The notes below the pieces were generated by a model. That model did no database searches. It was not told where the DNA came from and worked only from the letters and a program-made list of their open reading frames with translations. From Deltaproteobacteria bacterium RIFOXYA12_FULL_61_11 (GTDB lineage: Bacteria; Bdellovibrionota_F; JAHFAK01; YA12-FULL-61-11), in assembly GCA_001799195.1 (NCBI GenBank), contig MGSU01000239.1, positions 1-6,915 of the forward strand: a DNA stretch of 6,915 nt. The letters run 5' to 3'. Of the stretch, positions 6,591 to 6,915 are shown in pieces; the stretch's first letter is position 1; each line of letters starts with the position of its first letter. The position numbers and the translations under genes are program-made.

Positions 6591-6684
6591 ACGAGTCCCC
6601 GGTCACTTCACCACCGCCATGGACCCACAACGACACCGCGCGTTGCCCGCTTCGAGCTTTCTCCATAATGAGCAATTAATATTT

Positions 6685-6714
6685 TTGATATATATTTCAA
6701 TATACTGGTAGCAT
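6685..6714 (+). promoter_or_regulatory. Possible sigma-70-type promoter in the AT island
   Basis: TTGATA (6685-6690) is a near-consensus -35. After 18 bases comes TAGCAT (6709-6714), preceded by TGG as in an extended -10 element. The predicted start is near 6721, with a leader of about 86 bases to the ATG at 6807. TATACT at 6701-6706 is an alternative -10 without a matching -35. The -35 also forms half of a palindrome, TTGA-N8-TCAA (6685-6700), that could bind a dimeric regulator. Confidence 0.4.
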
Positions 6715-6745
6715 CTCACACCCCAAGACCGCTCCCCTTCCCATC

Positions 6746-6761
6746 TGGTACGAACCTTGAT
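6746..6761 (+). promoter_or_regulatory. Weak sigma-54-like -24/-12 element before the last gene
   Basis: TGGTAC (6746-6751), five bases, then TTGAT (6757-6761) matches the -24/-12 layout with correct spacing. However, the conserved GC of the -12 box is GA. It would start transcription near 6773. It is a competing hypothesis to the sigma-70-like promoter just upstream. Confidence 0.25.
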
Positions 6762-6790
6762 CCAGAGAGGGCCAACGAGCAAAGGATCAA
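6757..6790 (+). repeat. Inverted repeat TTGATCC...GGATCAA in the leader of the last gene
   Basis: TTGATCC (6757-6763) and GGATCAA (6784-6790) are perfect seven-base inverted repeats separated by 20 bases. They end seven bases before the ribosome site. They could form a leader hairpin or a spaced operator. Confidence 0.45.
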
Positions 6791-6806
6791 CCCATCGGAG
6801 GACGGT

Positions 6807-6915
6807 ATGTTGAAGATCATCGTTGCAATGGTGACGGCGCTGTTCATCCTCGGCGGGAGCGCGTGGGCGCAGAGCGAGGAGTGCAACCCCGAAGTGCAGG
6901 ATTGTTACTGGTACG
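6807..6915 (+). CDS. N-terminus of a small exported Cys-containing protein (truncated by window end)
   Basis: Only 36 residues are visible. ATG at 6807 has GGAGG (6797-6801) five bases upstream, a strong ribosome site. The product opens with a classical Sec signal peptide: MLK, then a hydrophobic core IIVAMVTALFILGG, and likely cleavage at SAWA|QS after residue 21. The mature start, QSEECNPEVQDCYWY, has two closely spaced Cys in an acidic and aromatic context, suggesting a disulfide in the periplasm or outside the cell. The family cannot be recognised from this fragment. It has its own promoter region and is not in an operon with gpmI. Confidence 0.75.
   Translation, partial: MLKIIVAMVTALFILGGSAWAQSEECNPEVQDCYWY

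Larger units (their letters stand above)
6591..6806 (+). other. Intergenic regulatory region after gpmI with an AT-rich island
   Basis: This 216-base gap has no convincing gene. A weak inverted repeat, CAACG (6628-6632) with CGTTG (6641-6645), is not followed by a T-run, so no gpmI terminator is obvious. Composition then changes sharply: about 6665-6706 is almost pure A/T in an otherwise GC-rich window. Promoter-like elements, an inverted repeat and a good ribosome site for the last gene follow, and are listed separately. Confidence 0.6.

Noticed and set aside
6628-6645. Hairpin after gpmI as an intrinsic terminator
   Set aside because: There are only five pairs with an eight-base loop and no following T-run.

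Overview
The window is G+C-rich, densely packed DNA from a Gram-negative bacterium. It encodes exported proteins with signal peptides, a predicted outer-membrane beta-barrel, a dTDP-rhamnose enzyme and possible sigma-54 (-24/-12) promoters. These traits fit a proteobacterial or deltaproteobacterial-type (Desulfobacterota/Myxococcota-like) chromosome, but no marker settles the taxonomy. I see no mobile element, CRISPR array, tRNA or rRNA. The region looks like ordinary chromosome with several uncharacterised genes.

Layout, left to right. (1) Positions 1-1184 (+) hold the C-terminal half of a dTDP-4-dehydrorhamnose reductase (RmlD/RfbD). It runs in frame, with no stop codon, into a lipoprotein-like signal/membrane segment and about six TPR repeats. 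(2) recO (1184-1951, +) overlaps the preceding stop by one base and encodes the RecFOR mediator protein with a CxxC...CxxC zinc site. (3) The 93-base gap after recO holds an excellent match to a sigma-54 promoter (TGGCAC-N5-TTGCT) and a short GC hairpin. Then comes an unrecognised 202-aa exported or membrane protein (2045-2653, +). (4) A two-gene minus-strand operon (4982 down to 2675) encodes a predicted outer-membrane beta-barrel followed by a 469-aa protein with two cyclic-nucleotide-binding-type domains and no DNA-binding domain. It converges on the 202-aa gene with a 21-base gap. (5) gpmI (5040-6590, +), the cofactor-independent phosphoglycerate mutase of glycolysis, is divergent from that operon. 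Only 57 bases separate the two starts, and they hold promoter-like elements that face each other. (6) A 216-base intergenic region has a striking AT-rich island, promoter-like elements and an inverted repeat. It leads into the start of a small exported protein (6807 to the window end, truncated).

How the genes fit together: rmlD, the TPR module and recO look co-transcribed by spacing but are not functionally related in any obvious way. The barrel and cyclic-nucleotide-domain genes are a true two-gene unit and may work together at the envelope. gpmI is a housekeeping gene. The most interesting points are the RmlD-TPR in-frame junction, the sigma-54-type promoter before the unknown 202-aa gene, the face-to-face promoters at gpmI, and the regulatory-looking AT island at the right end.
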